DNA from: Anabaena azotica FACHB-119 | GTDB taxonomy: Bacteria; Cyanobacteriota; Cyanobacteriia; Cyanobacteriales; Nostocaceae | Assembly: GCF_014697625.1 (NCBI RefSeq) | Contig: NZ_JACJSG010000038.1 | Location: 1 to 64,000, forward strand | DNA: 64,000 bases | Reading direction: 5' to 3' | Shown: in pieces, positions 18,427 to 27,560 of the stretch | How the letters are laid out: each line of letters starts with the position of its first letter | How positions within the stretch are numbered: the stretch's first letter is position 1 | Position numbers and translations under genes: made by a program | Notes under the pieces: model-generated | What the model saw: only the letters and a program-made list of their open reading frames with translations | The model's database searches: none | What the model was told of the DNA's origin: nothing

Positions 18427-18503
18427 AGGGGTAAAGATTTTGTCCTACACTTTCTCCCCATATATTCTTGGTAAGTTACCAATTACCAATTACCTGTTCT
18501 AGC

Positions 18504-18608
18504 ACTTGGGGTAGGGTGCGTCAGATGTGGAAAATCCTTGAATCTGTACGAAATTATTGTGGCTGACGCACCCTACAGTTAGTTTGATTATGACACTTGC
18601 GTCAGTCC
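18504..18608 (-). mobile_element. MITE family 1, copy B (one end missing), overlapping a gene end
   Basis: Inverted orientation relative to copy A. The inner repeats GTAGGGTGCGTCAG/CTGACGCACCCTAC are intact; the end at 18608 is present (CACTTGCGTCAGTCC), and the other outer end is missing. The last codons and stop of the kinase gene on the minus strand lie within it. Confidence 0.85.
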
Positions 18609-20156
18609 AAACCAATTACCTATTACCTGTTCCAGTTGTGTCTGTGGTGGTTGAGTTGTATCCCAAGTTATCACGTAGGATAGTTCTACATCAGTAAAGG
18701 GTTCAGTTTGCTTGACTTGAGCAGTTAATAAATCAACTGTAGCATCAGCAATATCGCCAGTACGTTTCCTGAGCCGTTCTTCTACAACATCTAAGGGTGC
18801 GGTGCAGTAGACTATTTGCAGGGGAAGCTCATGTTGTTTAGCTTGGGCGATCGCTTCCTCTCGTAAATTTTGCTGATCATATTTAGCATCCAAAATTACT
18901 GTGTTACCTTGTTTAGCTAGTATAAGCCCCAAGTTTAATAATCGCGCATAGGTCTTTTGGGTCATTTCTGGGGTATACAAATCATCACCACCACGTTCTA
19001 ATAAAGAAATTCCCCCCAAGTGTTTACGAACTGCATCTGAGCGAATATGAATTGCATTAAATTGACGGGCTAAATATTTTGCAGTCGTACTCTTCCCAGA
19101 ACCAGATAACCCCGACATTAAAATCAGCCTTCCTTGTTTGGGTTTAGTGTATTCCCAAGCCAGTTTGTAATATACCGAGGCTGTTTTACTCGCTTCCTCC
19201 TTCACCGTCGCGGGAACACTGGGATCATCCAGCAAAAACGAAGTCACCTTCGCCCTAACATAAGATTGACGAATTAAGTAAATGGGTAAAATTTCTAACC
19301 CTTCCCAGTCGCCAGTCTGTTCTAGATATGTATTCAAATACGCATTACTCAAGTCTGGGCGTTGCTGTGCTTCCAAATCCATCACAGCATAGGCGACATC
19401 GAACATGGTATCCACAAACCGGAAAGGCTCGTTAAATTCAATACAATCAAACAGAAGAATTTCATCTCCCCATAGGCAGATATTTCTCAGGTGCAAATCT
19501 CCATGACATTCCCGAATATAGTTATTTTGCATTCGGCGCTGGAATAATTCTTGCTTCTCTGCAAAAAAACGCTCGGTGTACGCTTTGGTTTCGTCAAATT
19601 GCAACTGCGTCTGGGGGCCACCAATATATTTCTCAGTTTGCTCATGATTTTCATCAAAAGCAGCTCTAACTTGAGGTACTTCGCCAAAACTGCGAATGTA
19701 ATCATTAGTCTCAGTTTTAGCATGGTATTGAGCCACTACCTTGCCTAACTCTTCTAGGTGTGACTCGGTTAGTTTACCCTGGGCAAAAAGTTCGCTAAAT
19801 AAACCCTCTTGGGGAAACTGGCGCATTTTCACCACATACTCGACAACTTCACCTGTTCCCCCTAAAATGTATTGCTCGCCTGACAAAGTGATGGGTAACA
19901 CTTCTAAATACAGTTCACCTGCACCTCGTTGATTTAAGCGCAGTTCTTCATGACAAAAATGTTTGCGCTTTTCTAAGGTGGAAAAATCCAAAAAGCCAAA
20001 ATTCACAGGCTTTTTCAGTTTATAGGCATATTTGCCTGTGATAAGGACATAGGAAACGTGAGTCTGGATTAATTGAATGGGTTCTGTTACTTCATGGGGA
20101 TAAAATCCGGGTTGTAACATCTGCTGGATGAAAGCTGGAAGATTCGTTTGTGTCAT
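18588..20156 (-). CDS. APH-like phosphotransferase fused to a P-loop kinase
   Basis: 522 aa in two parts. Residues about 1-330 resemble the aminoglycoside phosphotransferase/kinase fold, with the catalytic-loop pattern CHGDLHLRNICLWG and LFDCIEFN for the metal site. Residues about 340-522 are a gluconate-kinase-like P-loop domain with Walker A GLSGSGKST. This fused architecture is common in bacteria but its substrate is not known; small-molecule phosphorylation is the reasonable inference. The last residues (TQVS) and the stop codon are encoded by a MITE end, so the original C-terminus may have been slightly different. The Walker A and catalytic motifs are intact. Confidence 0.85.
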   Translation of the reverse strand: MTQTNLPAFIQQMLQPGFYPHEVTEPIQLIQTHVSYVLITGKYAYKLKKPVNFGFLDFSTLEKRKHFCHEELRLNQRGAGELYLEVLPITLSGEQYILGGTGEVVEYVVKMRQFPQEGLFSELFAQGKLTESHLEELGKVVAQYHAKTETNDYIRSFGEVPQVRAAFDENHEQTEKYIGGPQTQLQFDETKAYTERFFAEKQELFQRRMQNNYIRECHGDLHLRNICLWGDEILLFDCIEFNEPFRFVDTMFDVAYAVMDLEAQQRPDLSNAYLNTYLEQTGDWEGLEILPIYLIRQSYVRAKVTSFLLDDPSVPATVKEEASKTASVYYKLAWEYTKPKQGRLILMSGLSGSGKSTTAKYLARQFNAIHIRSDAVRKHLGGISLLERGGDDLYTPEMTQKTYARLLNLGLILAKQGNTVILDAKYDQQNLREEAIAQAKQHELPLQIVYCTAPLDVVEERLRKRTGDIADATVDLLTAQVKQTEPFTDVELSYVITWDTTQPPQTQLEQVIGNWFGLTQVS

Positions 20157-20171
20157 GGGTATTTTAAGTTC

Positions 20172-20236
20172 GTAGTAGGGACTTTAGTCCCGGTTTTTTC
20201 GTTTGCTGTTTTGTAGAGGACTAAAGTCCTGACTAC
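20172..20236. repeat. 65-bp inverted-repeat element with GGACTTTAGTCC ends
   Basis: Left arm GTAGTAGGGACTTTAGTCC and right arm GGACTAAAGTCCTGACTAC are inverted copies, each also containing the palindrome GGACT(T/A)(A/T)AGTCC. A half copy is at 28835-28853. It lies in the gap downstream of rplY. Confidence 0.8.
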
Positions 20237-20243
20237 AAGCAGC

Positions 20244-20269
20244 AAAAAACCAGGGTTTAACCCCTGGTT
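20244..20269 (-). terminator. Rho-independent terminator of rplY
   Basis: On the minus strand an 8-bp stem AACCAGGG/CCCTGGTT with a short GTTAA-type loop is followed by TTTTTT. It sits about 35 bp past the rplY stop codon. Confidence 0.8.
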
Positions 20270-20301
20270 CATCAGCAATTATCACAAATTTTGTACTTGC
20301 T

Positions 20302-20601
20302 TTAACCTTTGGCTGTGGCACAAAAGCTAATGTGATATGGTGTACCCTTAGCTGGATGCACTTGAACTTCTTGCAGAACTGTTTTACCAGTCCATTGCAG
20401 TTCGGGAATGCTCAGTTCAATTTCTGTTTTTTTCACAGCAGCAGCTTTGAGCAATCTTTCAACTACTTTGGCATCAACTACCAAAGAAATTGATTCTCTA
20501 CCGTTGTGTCCGTACAAGTTAGCGGGGATAAGTCCAGCGCGGCGCAAAGCATTTGGTTTGCTGCCTTCTGGACGTTTTTTGGTTTCGACTGTCAGAGGCA
20601 T
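20302..20601 (-). CDS. rplY: 50S ribosomal protein bL25 (short form)
   Basis: 99 aa. The N-terminal sequence TVETKKRPEGSKPNALRRAG and the GLIPANLYG motif are those of bL25, which binds 5S rRNA in the large subunit. The protein has only the RNA-binding domain and lacks the C-terminal TL5/CTC domain, the usual cyanobacterial form. The gene precedes its own terminator and lies downstream of purA on the same strand, separated by about 160 bp of repeats. Confidence 0.92.
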   Translation of the reverse strand: MPLTVETKKRPEGSKPNALRRAGLIPANLYGHNGRESISLVVDAKVVERLLKAAAVKKTEIELSIPELQWTGKTVLQEVQVHPAKGTPYHISFCATAKG

Positions 20602-20604
20602 AGT

Positions 20605-20763
20605 TTAATCAGTTATCAGTTATCAGTTATCAGTTGTGAGGCAGTGCGTTGGGCGGGTTTCCCGACTTAAAGCAACTGCCGAACCCGTAGGGTCATTAGT
20701 CATTAGTCATTAGTCATTAGTCACAAAACTCTGGACTGTGGACTATGAACTATGGACTTTTGA
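20605..20763. repeat. Three short-repeat blocks between purA and rplY
   Basis: TTATCAG(T) units (about four) are followed by the GC-rich extragenic repeat at 20640-20692 (close to the 18384 copy). After that come GTCATTA units (about four) and GGACTGTGGACTATGAACT-like units related to the array at the window start. No gene is seen. Confidence 0.85.
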
Positions 20764-22107
20764 CTAGGCACTTAGCAGGGTCGCTGGTGTGCCGTCTGGG
20801 TGCAGCAAGGCACGTTTTGGCCCGTGAATTGGGTCTTCAACGATGATGGTTTGATCGCGGCTTGCGCCTAATGAGACGATCGCAATCGGGACTTCCATCA
20901 ATTCTGCTAGGAATTTGAGATAGTCTAGTGCTTGCTGGGGCAAGTCTTCCAGGGTGCGGCAGTGGCTTGTTGGCACTTGCCATCCAGGGAGGGTTTTGTA
21001 GATGGGACGACATCTAGCAAATTGACGCGCACTGGTGGGAAAATGATCGCAGCGATCGCCGTCGATTTCATAAGCTACACAAACTTTAATTTCCTCTAAT
21101 TCATCGAGGACATCGAGTTTTGTGATTGCCATACAGTCCATGCCGTTGATTCGCACGGCATAGCGACCGATAACTGCATCAAACCAGCCACAGCGCCGCT
21201 TACGTCCGGTGGTAGTGCCAAATTCCGCCCCGCGATCGCACAGTAGTTCACCTATTTCCCCATCTAATTCTGTGGGGAATGGCCCTTCGCCGACTCGCGT
21301 TGTGTAGGCTTTGGACACACCAATCACCCGATCTATCATTGTCGGGCCTAATCCTGTTCCTACGCAAGCCCCCCCGGCTACTGGGTTGGAAGAGGTAACA
21401 TAAGGATAAGTCCCATGATCCAAGTCTAGGAGCGTACCTTGTGCGCCTTCAAATAATATGTTGCGCCTTCGTTGAATTGCATCGTATATTTTTAACGATG
21501 TATCCACAACATGAGGACGTAACCGTTCCGCATACCCCAAATATTCTTTGATTACCTCTTCAGGATCTAGGGGCGGCAGATTATACAGCTTTTCTAAAAT
21601 GACATTCTTATAATTGATTGTCCATTCTAACTGCTCGCGTAGCGCTGCCGAATCCATCAAGTCTAAAACCCTAATCCCTGTACGCTCAGATTTATCCGCG
21701 TAGGTAGGGCCAATCCCTCGACCAGTGGTTCCAATTTTATGGCTGCCGCGCCGCTCTTCTGATGCCTTGTCAATTAGCCGATGATATGGCATTGTGACAT
21801 GAGCTGTTTCAGAAATGAGCAGATTTTTAGTAGAAATATTTAAACTTTCTAATTGGTCGAGTTCTTTTATTAAAACTTGTGGATCGATGACTGTACCACA
21901 GCCGATCATACATTCCGTATCGGGGTATAGAATTCCAGAAGGAATCAAGTGCAGCTTAAAGGTCTGACCTTTGACTACAATTGTGTGTCCAGCGTTGACA
22001 CCCCCTTGGTAGCGTACTACCACATCTGCGGAGCGGCTGAGTAAGTCAGTTATTTTACCTTTTCCTTCATCGCCCCATTGAGCGCCTATGACAATGACGT
22101 TAGCCAA
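20764..22107 (-). CDS. purA: Adenylosuccinate synthetase
   Basis: 447 aa. It catalyses GTP-dependent condensation of IMP and aspartate to adenylosuccinate, the first committed step of AMP synthesis. The N-terminal GTP loop IGAQWGDEGKGK is intact, with the catalytic Asp and the later His in NAGHT. IMP-binding segments such as GTTGRGIGPTYADK and VGEGPFPTE, and the KLDVLD guanine-specificity region, are present. Length and ends match the family. Its start is close to the large repeat element upstream. Confidence 0.97.
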   Translation of the reverse strand: MANVIVIGAQWGDEGKGKITDLLSRSADVVVRYQGGVNAGHTIVVKGQTFKLHLIPSGILYPDTECMIGCGTVIDPQVLIKELDQLESLNISTKNLLISETAHVTMPYHRLIDKASEERRGSHKIGTTGRGIGPTYADKSERTGIRVLDLMDSAALREQLEWTINYKNVILEKLYNLPPLDPEEVIKEYLGYAERLRPHVVDTSLKIYDAIQRRRNILFEGAQGTLLDLDHGTYPYVTSSNPVAGGACVGTGLGPTMIDRVIGVSKAYTTRVGEGPFPTELDGEIGELLCDRGAEFGTTTGRKRRCGWFDAVIGRYAVRINGMDCMAITKLDVLDELEEIKVCVAYEIDGDRCDHFPTSARQFARCRPIYKTLPGWQVPTSHCRTLEDLPQQALDYLKFLAELMEVPIAIVSLGASRDQTIIVEDPIHGPKRALLHPDGTPATLLSA

Positions 22108-22703
22108 GTGTTTATTTTATTGAGGTAAAGTTTCCACAAAGAACCATTATCAACATAATTAGCGACGAATGTCAAGAGGTAGTTGACAGGGGACAGGGGA
22201 CAGGGGACAGGGGATAGTCATGTACTTCATTTAGGTGAAAAGTGCTATTCAGTTCAACGTGAGTTCGACAAGCCTTGTTTTGACCTCTCCCCCAACCCCT
22301 CTCCTACGAGGAGAGGGGAGTAAGAGGTTGAACAGGGTGTAGGGTGTAGGGGGTAGGGGGTAGTGAAGACGGCATTGGAAGAGGATTCTGACGAATTCCA
22401 ATGCAATCACCCTCAAAGGGTGGGGCTTCTGACCCACTGGTTGTTGGGGCTGTCTCGATCCTGCAACCCCACACCCTACACCCCGCCCCAACGGGGCTTG
22501 GTGATTTTTTCGTTTCTCCTCCCTCTCCTTGTAGGAGAGGGAGGTTGGGAGGGAGAGGTTCATCGAACTCACGTTTCATTTAGGTGAAAAGTGCTATTCA
22601 GTTCAAACAAAGGGTCAAGCTGTTTGTTTTATCTCTGTCACCTGTCACCTGTCCCCTATCCCCTGTCACCTTTCACCTGTCACCTGTCACCTGTTCCCTC
22701 CTA
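22108..22703. other. Intergenic region filled with repeats
   Basis: Between the purA start and the end of the penicillin-binding protein gene. GGGGACA heptamers (22185-22215) come first, then the 381-bp element listed separately, then CACCTGT/CCCCTAT heptamers (22640-22695). Small open frames across it are low-complexity and not considered genes. Confidence 0.7.
22226..22606. mobile_element. Non-coding element with inverted ends, flanked by 32-bp direct repeats
   Basis: Identical 32-bp copies of TTCATTTAGGTGAAAAGTGC... occupy 22226-22257 and 22575-22606. Just inside are inverted ends AACGTGAGTTCGA (22256-22268) and TCGAACTCACGTT (22563-22575). Within these lie CCTCTCC/GGAGAGG inverted blocks and CCCTACACC repeats. 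No transposase frame is present. A composite MITE or decayed element is the best description. Confidence 0.75.
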
Positions 22704-24515
22704 TTATTTGGCTGGTTTTTGATACTTACCGGGATATTTGCGTTGGAAGTAGTCTTCCATCACTTGTAGGATCATCGGCGCAGCCACGCTACCACCACCG
22801 CCACCAGAATGTTCGGCAAAGGCAACAATGAGAATTTCTGGTTTATCAGCAGGCGCATAAGCACCGAACCAAGCATGATTTTGTTTTACTCCACGCTTCC
22901 AGGCTTCGGCTGTGCCGCTTTTCCCGGCGACTGGGGGAATTGTTGGCTGATTTAATACTTTGCCTGTACCGTCAGAAACTACTTTACGTAAACCTTCACG
23001 TAAAAGTTTGATGGTTGTTGGCTTCATCTTTACAGGTTCTCGCCAGTTTTTGGCTTCTTCATTATCTTTAAGTAAATGTGGTTGGACACGGTAGCCGCCA
23101 TTGGCGGGTACGGCAAACATGACAGCAACTTGTAAAGGCGTAGTTAATAAAGCACCTTGACCAATCGACATATTAATGGTGTCGCCTATAGTCCAGGGCA
23201 TTTTCCAGGCTTTCTGTTTCCATTTCTCATCGGGTACTAAACCTCTAGATTCTTCAGAGACAAATTCAAAACCTGTTCTTTGACCAAAACCATATTTGCG
23301 CGTCCATTCGATTAAGGTGGGGCCGCCGACTCCCCTACCAATTTGATAGAAGAATGTATCACTACTCCACTGCATCGCCCCAACAAAACCCAACGGGCCG
23401 AAGCCTGCGTGATTCCATTCACCAAAGCGAGTTCCACCAATAGTTAAGGAACCGTAGGTTGGCAATATTGTGTTGGGGGCAAATTTTCCTGATTCTAACC
23501 CAGCCGTCTTAGTGACAATTTTGAAGGTGCTGGCGGGAGGAAATGCACTTAAAGCCCGATTAACTAGGGGATGGTCTTCACCTTGTACAGATTCCCAGTC
23601 TTTTTGGCTGAGTTTTTGCTTAGAGAAAATATTGGGGTCGAAGGTGGGGTGCGACACCATCGCCAAGACAGCACCATTTTTCGGGTCAATGGCAATGATC
23701 GTACCATTGCGATCGCCTAAAGCTTTTTCCGCCGCCTTCTGCATATCCAAATCTATAGTTAAGTGTATATCATTACCCGCTTTGGCTTGCTTCTCCCCTA
23801 ACACACGTAATGGTCTACCAGCCCCATCCACTTCTACTTGTTGACCGCCCCATTCACCCCGCAATAATTTCTCATAGGCTTTTTCCACACCCATTTGACC
23901 AATCACATCACCCAAACGATAACCCTCAGCTTTCCTAGCTTTTAATTGTTCAGCCGTCAGTTCTCGTGTATAACCCAACACATGAGCTAATTCTTTACCG
24001 TGAGGATAATAGCGAACAGCTTCTGTATGTATTTCTACATCTGTCAGTTCATTTTGATATTCTTTGATCGCTGTAATTTGGGCTTCATCAAGATTACGGG
24101 CAATACGAATAAGTGAAGAAGAGTTAGCACCAGCCTCTGCTAATTTTTGTTCAATATCTGCTTGAGGAATGTCTAAAATTGCCGCCAATCTCGGCCCGAC
24201 AACTGACCAGGAGGGTTTGGTATGCGCCATCGGCCAAAGGTAGACAGAACGAGGATACCTTGTGCTAGCCAACAGCTTACCGTGGCGGTCAAAAATATTT
24301 CCTCTTTCTGGTTGTTTAGGAATTACGCGCACCCGATTTGATTCGGCTTTTTGCTTGAACTTGGAACCTTCGATAATTTGCAAGTACACTAACCGCGCAC
24401 TGATGCCAGCAGTCATCAACAGGGTAAATATAATTAAAAATACTGACTGAAAACCCTTGCCTACAGTCCGAGTATCCTTTTTGCCTAGAAACGGAGAGGG
24501 TTGCAATATAGTCAT
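22704..24515 (-). CDS. mrdA: Penicillin-binding protein 2 (peptidoglycan transpeptidase)
   Basis: 603 aa. A cytoplasmic tail and one membrane anchor (about 25-47) precede a PBP dimerisation domain (starting RGNIFDRHGKLLAS) and the transpeptidase domain with nucleophile S329 in PPASTFKIV and K532-S-G in GKSGTAEAW; SSDTFF occupies the SxN region. Class B PBP2 cross-links peptidoglycan for lateral wall growth. It shares a strand with the SpoIID-like gene upstream, and both act on the cell wall, but 257 bp of repeats lie between them. The C-terminus is intact (ending GKYQKPAK). Confidence 0.93.
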   Translation of the reverse strand: MTILQPSPFLGKKDTRTVGKGFQSVFLIIFTLLMTAGISARLVYLQIIEGSKFKQKAESNRVRVIPKQPERGNIFDRHGKLLASTRYPRSVYLWPMAHTKPSWSVVGPRLAAILDIPQADIEQKLAEAGANSSSLIRIARNLDEAQITAIKEYQNELTDVEIHTEAVRYYPHGKELAHVLGYTRELTAEQLKARKAEGYRLGDVIGQMGVEKAYEKLLRGEWGGQQVEVDGAGRPLRVLGEKQAKAGNDIHLTIDLDMQKAAEKALGDRNGTIIAIDPKNGAVLAMVSHPTFDPNIFSKQKLSQKDWESVQGEDHPLVNRALSAFPPASTFKIVTKTAGLESGKFAPNTILPTYGSLTIGGTRFGEWNHAGFGPLGFVGAMQWSSDTFFYQIGRGVGGPTLIEWTRKYGFGQRTGFEFVSEESRGLVPDEKWKQKAWKMPWTIGDTINMSIGQGALLTTPLQVAVMFAVPANGGYRVQPHLLKDNEEAKNWREPVKMKPTTIKLLREGLRKVVSDGTGKVLNQPTIPPVAGKSGTAEAWKRGVKQNHAWFGAYAPADKPEILIVAFAEHSGGGGGSVAAPMILQVMEDYFQRKYPGKYQKPAK

Positions 24516-24639
24516 ACAAGTAAATGATTTATTTAAATAATAAGAATTGTATGCAATTTATTCTCCTATATTGCCATGTAGATATTCAGAGTAATACCAC
24601 CTAAGAGCAGCCAGGGGTGATAAACAATTTCTGATGGAT

Positions 24640-24772
24640 ACCATAGGTGGGGAGATGAGGGAGTGGGGGAGCAGAGGAGCAGGGGAGATAGTCTTTCCCC
24701 TTTCCCCTTTCCCTTTCCCCTTTCCCCCTTCCTCAGTCCCCAGTCCCCAGTCCCCAGTCCCCAGTCCCTCAA
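24640..24772. repeat. Heptamer-rich low-complexity spacer
   Basis: GGGAGATGAGGGAGTGGGGG-type sequence, then CCCCTTT heptamers, then CCCCAGT heptamers (about five). It belongs to the same family as the in-gene insert in the hybrid kinase. Confidence 0.9.
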
Positions 24773-26440
24773 TTAAAACTTGATTTCCTCGCTGAGAGGT
24801 TGCAGTTTTGTACCAGGATAGTAAAATTGCAGAATTTTGGAGCTAGACCAACCTAGTTTTGCTAGATTTTGTGCGCCAGTCTGACTCAAACCAACGCCAT
24901 GTCCTAAGCCGCCACCAATGAAAGCAAATCCCCATAAATCTTCTTTGCCTTTGTTGAGGGGTACTAGGTAAAAAAGTGTACTTACGGGGGCAGCAAAGGC
25001 ACTACGAACTTCGTCTTTATGTAAGGTAAATACACCAATATCTGTTCTGACTGCTAGTTCTAGAATACGTCCGCTTGGACTACGCTCGGTGATAGCCATT
25101 GCCTCAATAGTTTTGAATTTGGCATAAGGGCTATTTTTTGCCCGTAAAAACTTCTGTAAGTCTTTGATAATTCTGTCCAATGATGTTTCTTTATACCAAC
25201 GAAACACATCCCAGCTACTTTCATTGAATCCCTGTTGCAGGCTAATAAATTTCTGGAAGTTCTTTTCATCTTTTAAATTTTGTTTAGAAAAGTCCCAAAC
25301 GTTGGTGGGCGCATCTACTACCGGGCGCAGATAAGGTCGATCCTCGCCATTCCAAACATCGCTAAAGGAGGCAGTAATCCCACCTGTGGTAGATGAATAA
25401 AGTGCATCTATTAGTTCATTATTATAGGTAAGTACCATACCCCTAGTTGCGGCGATCGCTTGATCTATTTTGGCGTTTGTACCGCCCAGTCCGTAATAAA
25501 CCTGGCAGTGGGTATCAGCACACAACTGATAATTATCTATAGCAAATCTACGTAAATTTCTTAAGGCGTAAGTCCTTGCCAGAATGGCTTGGGCTTCTAC
25601 TGAGGCTGTTGGGGCGTTAGTGCCAATTTCGTAAGGAACAACGCCACGCAAATATGTTTCTAATGAAACCTTATTGACAAGGGTGTATGTACCATAAGCG
25701 TTGGGTTGAACATTAATCCGCCCAGCATACAGTCGGGATGTATCTAATTTTTCACCTTTTCTCAACCGAATTAGGTTTTTAGCTGTGGTAATCTCTACGG
25801 TGTTTGGGTTGTAGCGCTTACCATCAACTACCCAACTAACTAGCGGCACTTTTGGCAGTACCCTAGTATCAATATATGCTAAATTATTACCTCCAGCTTT
25901 AACGCTGCCAAATAATAAGCGTCGTAGCAAGGGAGTTTTATAGACATCCCGTTTTGCCCAAACCTGCCAACGTTCTGGCTGGGCTATTTCCACCTCTATT
26001 CCCTGCTTACGCCAATTTTCAGCACTGTTTTCTGCCATTTCGTAGGTACGATATGTACCCAAAACTACAACCTCTTCAATTGTTGGTTTGGGCAAGGCTT
26101 GCATGACTGTTTCTAGCTTGACGGGTTTGTCTGTAAGCAATATCCGCTCTTTGTCCCCTTCGGCAAACTTGAGTTTTAAGCGATCGCCTGTTGTTGGTTC
26201 TATTTGCAATTTAGCTTTGGGTTGTTCCCCAAATCGTTGCACAATGCCAATTTTCAGTTCTAAATCTTTAATCCTATCTTCAGTAGCTGATGCGCCTGTC
26301 AATCCCAACAAGCAGAATGTCATCAATACTGGATAGGAAAAACGCCAGAACGGATGTTTGACGGCTTTGTAATGCTTTTTCTTTGTGCTGTGGCGCTGAT
26401 CTGGGGGGAATTGCTCTATAAATTCGTGGTTTTGTCGCAT
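24773..26440 (-). CDS. SpoIID/LytB-domain protein
   Basis: About 555 aa. A basic N-terminus and one hydrophobic segment (about 35-55, VLMTFCLLGLTGASA) would export or anchor it. A SPOR-like stretch (VVLGTYRTYEMAENSAENWRKQG) precedes the SpoIID core (YLRGVVPYEIG, EAQAILARTYAL, STTGGITASFSDVW, GHGVGLSQTGAQNLAK). In sporulating bacteria SpoIID is a lytic transglycosylase; the cyanobacterial role is unproven but wall remodelling is likely. ATG at 26440 is chosen for its GGAG ribosome binding site; a TTG 39 bp upstream is the alternative. It is divergent from the sulfiredoxin gene. Confidence 0.88.
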   Translation of the reverse strand: MRQNHEFIEQFPPDQRHSTKKKHYKAVKHPFWRFSYPVLMTFCLLGLTGASATEDRIKDLELKIGIVQRFGEQPKAKLQIEPTTGDRLKLKFAEGDKERILLTDKPVKLETVMQALPKPTIEEVVVLGTYRTYEMAENSAENWRKQGIEVEIAQPERWQVWAKRDVYKTPLLRRLLFGSVKAGGNNLAYIDTRVLPKVPLVSWVVDGKRYNPNTVEITTAKNLIRLRKGEKLDTSRLYAGRINVQPNAYGTYTLVNKVSLETYLRGVVPYEIGTNAPTASVEAQAILARTYALRNLRRFAIDNYQLCADTHCQVYYGLGGTNAKIDQAIAATRGMVLTYNNELIDALYSSTTGGITASFSDVWNGEDRPYLRPVVDAPTNVWDFSKQNLKDEKNFQKFISLQQGFNESSWDVFRWYKETSLDRIIKDLQKFLRAKNSPYAKFKTIEAMAITERSPSGRILELAVRTDIGVFTLHKDEVRSAFAAPVSTLFYLVPLNKGKEDLWGFAFIGGGLGHGVGLSQTGAQNLAKLGWSSSKILQFYYPGTKLQPLSEEIKF

Positions 26441-26555
26441 GAACGCTCCAAATAATACCCTTTCCGGTTTTGCTCTCAAAAAAGTTGCAAAACGAAGTCA
26501 TTATGACTATGATTTATATAGAGATACGAAACAGAATTAATTGAGTTTACACCTC

Positions 26556-26819
26556 ATGGTTAGGGTACAAGAAATTCCGTTAAATCAAATTCGGCGACCA
26601 TTGCCCCGTGGCAACGATCCCCATAAAGTACAAGCCCTAATGGAATCGATCGCCGCAATTGGACAACAGGAACCCATAGACGTTCTCGAAGTAGATGGAC
26701 AATATTATGGCTTTTCTGGTTGCCATAGATATGAAGCCTGCCAACGTTTAGGTAAAGAAACCATTTTAGCGAGAGTTCGCAAAGCTCCGCGTAGTGTTTT
26801 GAAGATGCACCTAGCGTAG
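26556..26819 (+). CDS. srx: Sulfiredoxin
   Basis: 87 aa. It resembles a ParB-fold sulfiredoxin, which uses ATP to reduce over-oxidised 2-Cys peroxiredoxins. The signature FSGCHRYEACQRL is present with catalytic C56; family members usually have F(G/S)GCHR. PLPRGNDPHKV and a Lys-rich C-terminus also match. Short length is normal for bacterial forms. The ATG at 26556 is preferred over an in-frame TTG at 26541. It stands 136 bp before dps, so two oxidative-stress genes lie side by side, though repeat DNA separates them. Confidence 0.9.
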   Translation: MVRVQEIPLNQIRRPLPRGNDPHKVQALMESIAAIGQQEPIDVLEVDGQYYGFSGCHRYEACQRLGKETILARVRKAPRSVLKMHLA

Positions 26820-26825
26820 AGAATA

Positions 26826-26930
26826 GGGAGTGGAGAGTGGGGGAGATGAGGGAGCAGAGGGGCAGAGGAGCAATATTTTCCCTTTCCCCTTTCCCCTTTC
26901 CCCTTTCCCCCTTCCCCCTTCCCCAATTAA
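26826..26930. repeat. Heptamer-rich spacer between srx and dps
   Basis: GGGGAGATGAGGGAGCAGAGG-like sequence, then about six CCCCTTT/CCCCCTT heptamers. It is of the same family as 24640-24772. Confidence 0.9.
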
Positions 26931-26954
26931 TAATTACTCAATTAGGAGACATTT

Positions 26955-27446
26955 ATGGCATCTCAAGGAACAATTAATAATGTAAATATCGGCATTGATG
27001 ACGCGAATCGGGCTAAAATCGCCGAGGGGTTGTCTCGCCTGTTGGCTGACACCTATACACTTTATTTGAAAACACATAATTTTCATTGGAACGTGACAGG
27101 GCCAATGTTTCAAACACTGCACCTCATGTTTGAAACACAGTATACAGAATTAGCTCTAGCAGTGGATTTAATTGCTGAAAGAATTAGAGCGCTTGGTTAT
27201 CCAGCACCAGGGACTTACAGCGAATATGCCAAACTGAGTTCAATTCCTGAAACTCCAGGGGTTCCCAAAGCTAAGGAAATGATTCGCTTGCTAGTGGAAG
27301 GACAGGAAGCTGTTGTGAGAACAGCACGTTCTATTTTTCCTGTGGTAGATGAAGTCAACGACGAACCCACGGCAGATTTACTAACTCAACGGATGCAGGT
27401 GCATGAAAAAACTGCTTGGATGTTGAGAAGTTTGCTGGAAGAATAA
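26955..27446 (+). CDS. dps: Dps-family ferritin-like protein
   Basis: 163 aa. A four-helix ferritin-like protein that oxidises and stores iron and protects DNA under starvation or peroxide stress. The motif THNFHWNVTGPMFQTLHLMFE carries the inter-subunit ferroxidase residues typical of Dps, and YTELALAVDLIAERIRALG completes the site. A strong AGGAGA ribosome binding site lies 7 bp before the ATG. Cyanobacteria usually encode several Dps paralogues with different metal preference; which one this is cannot be told. Confidence 0.93.
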   Translation: MASQGTINNVNIGIDDANRAKIAEGLSRLLADTYTLYLKTHNFHWNVTGPMFQTLHLMFETQYTELALAVDLIAERIRALGYPAPGTYSEYAKLSSIPETPGVPKAKEMIRLLVEGQEAVVRTARSIFPVVDEVNDEPTADLLTQRMQVHEKTAWMLRSLLEE

Positions 27447-27560
27447 GAGGGAGTAACCCACCCCTAACCCCTCCAAGGAGGGGAACCCAGAGGTGGGGGA
27501 GAAAGGGTAGAAGTTACCCTTTCCCCTTTTCCTTTTTCCCTCTTGTTTCTTCAATCTCGT

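Noticed and set aside
20640..20692. Small RNA gene
   Set aside because: The hairpin-forming sequence recurs at 18384, 17100 and 63663 as an extragenic repeat, without promoter or terminator signals.
22249..22590. Overlapping Pro/Gly-rich open frames in both directions
   Set aside because: They are translations of CCTCTCC/GGAGAGG repeats within the mobile element.
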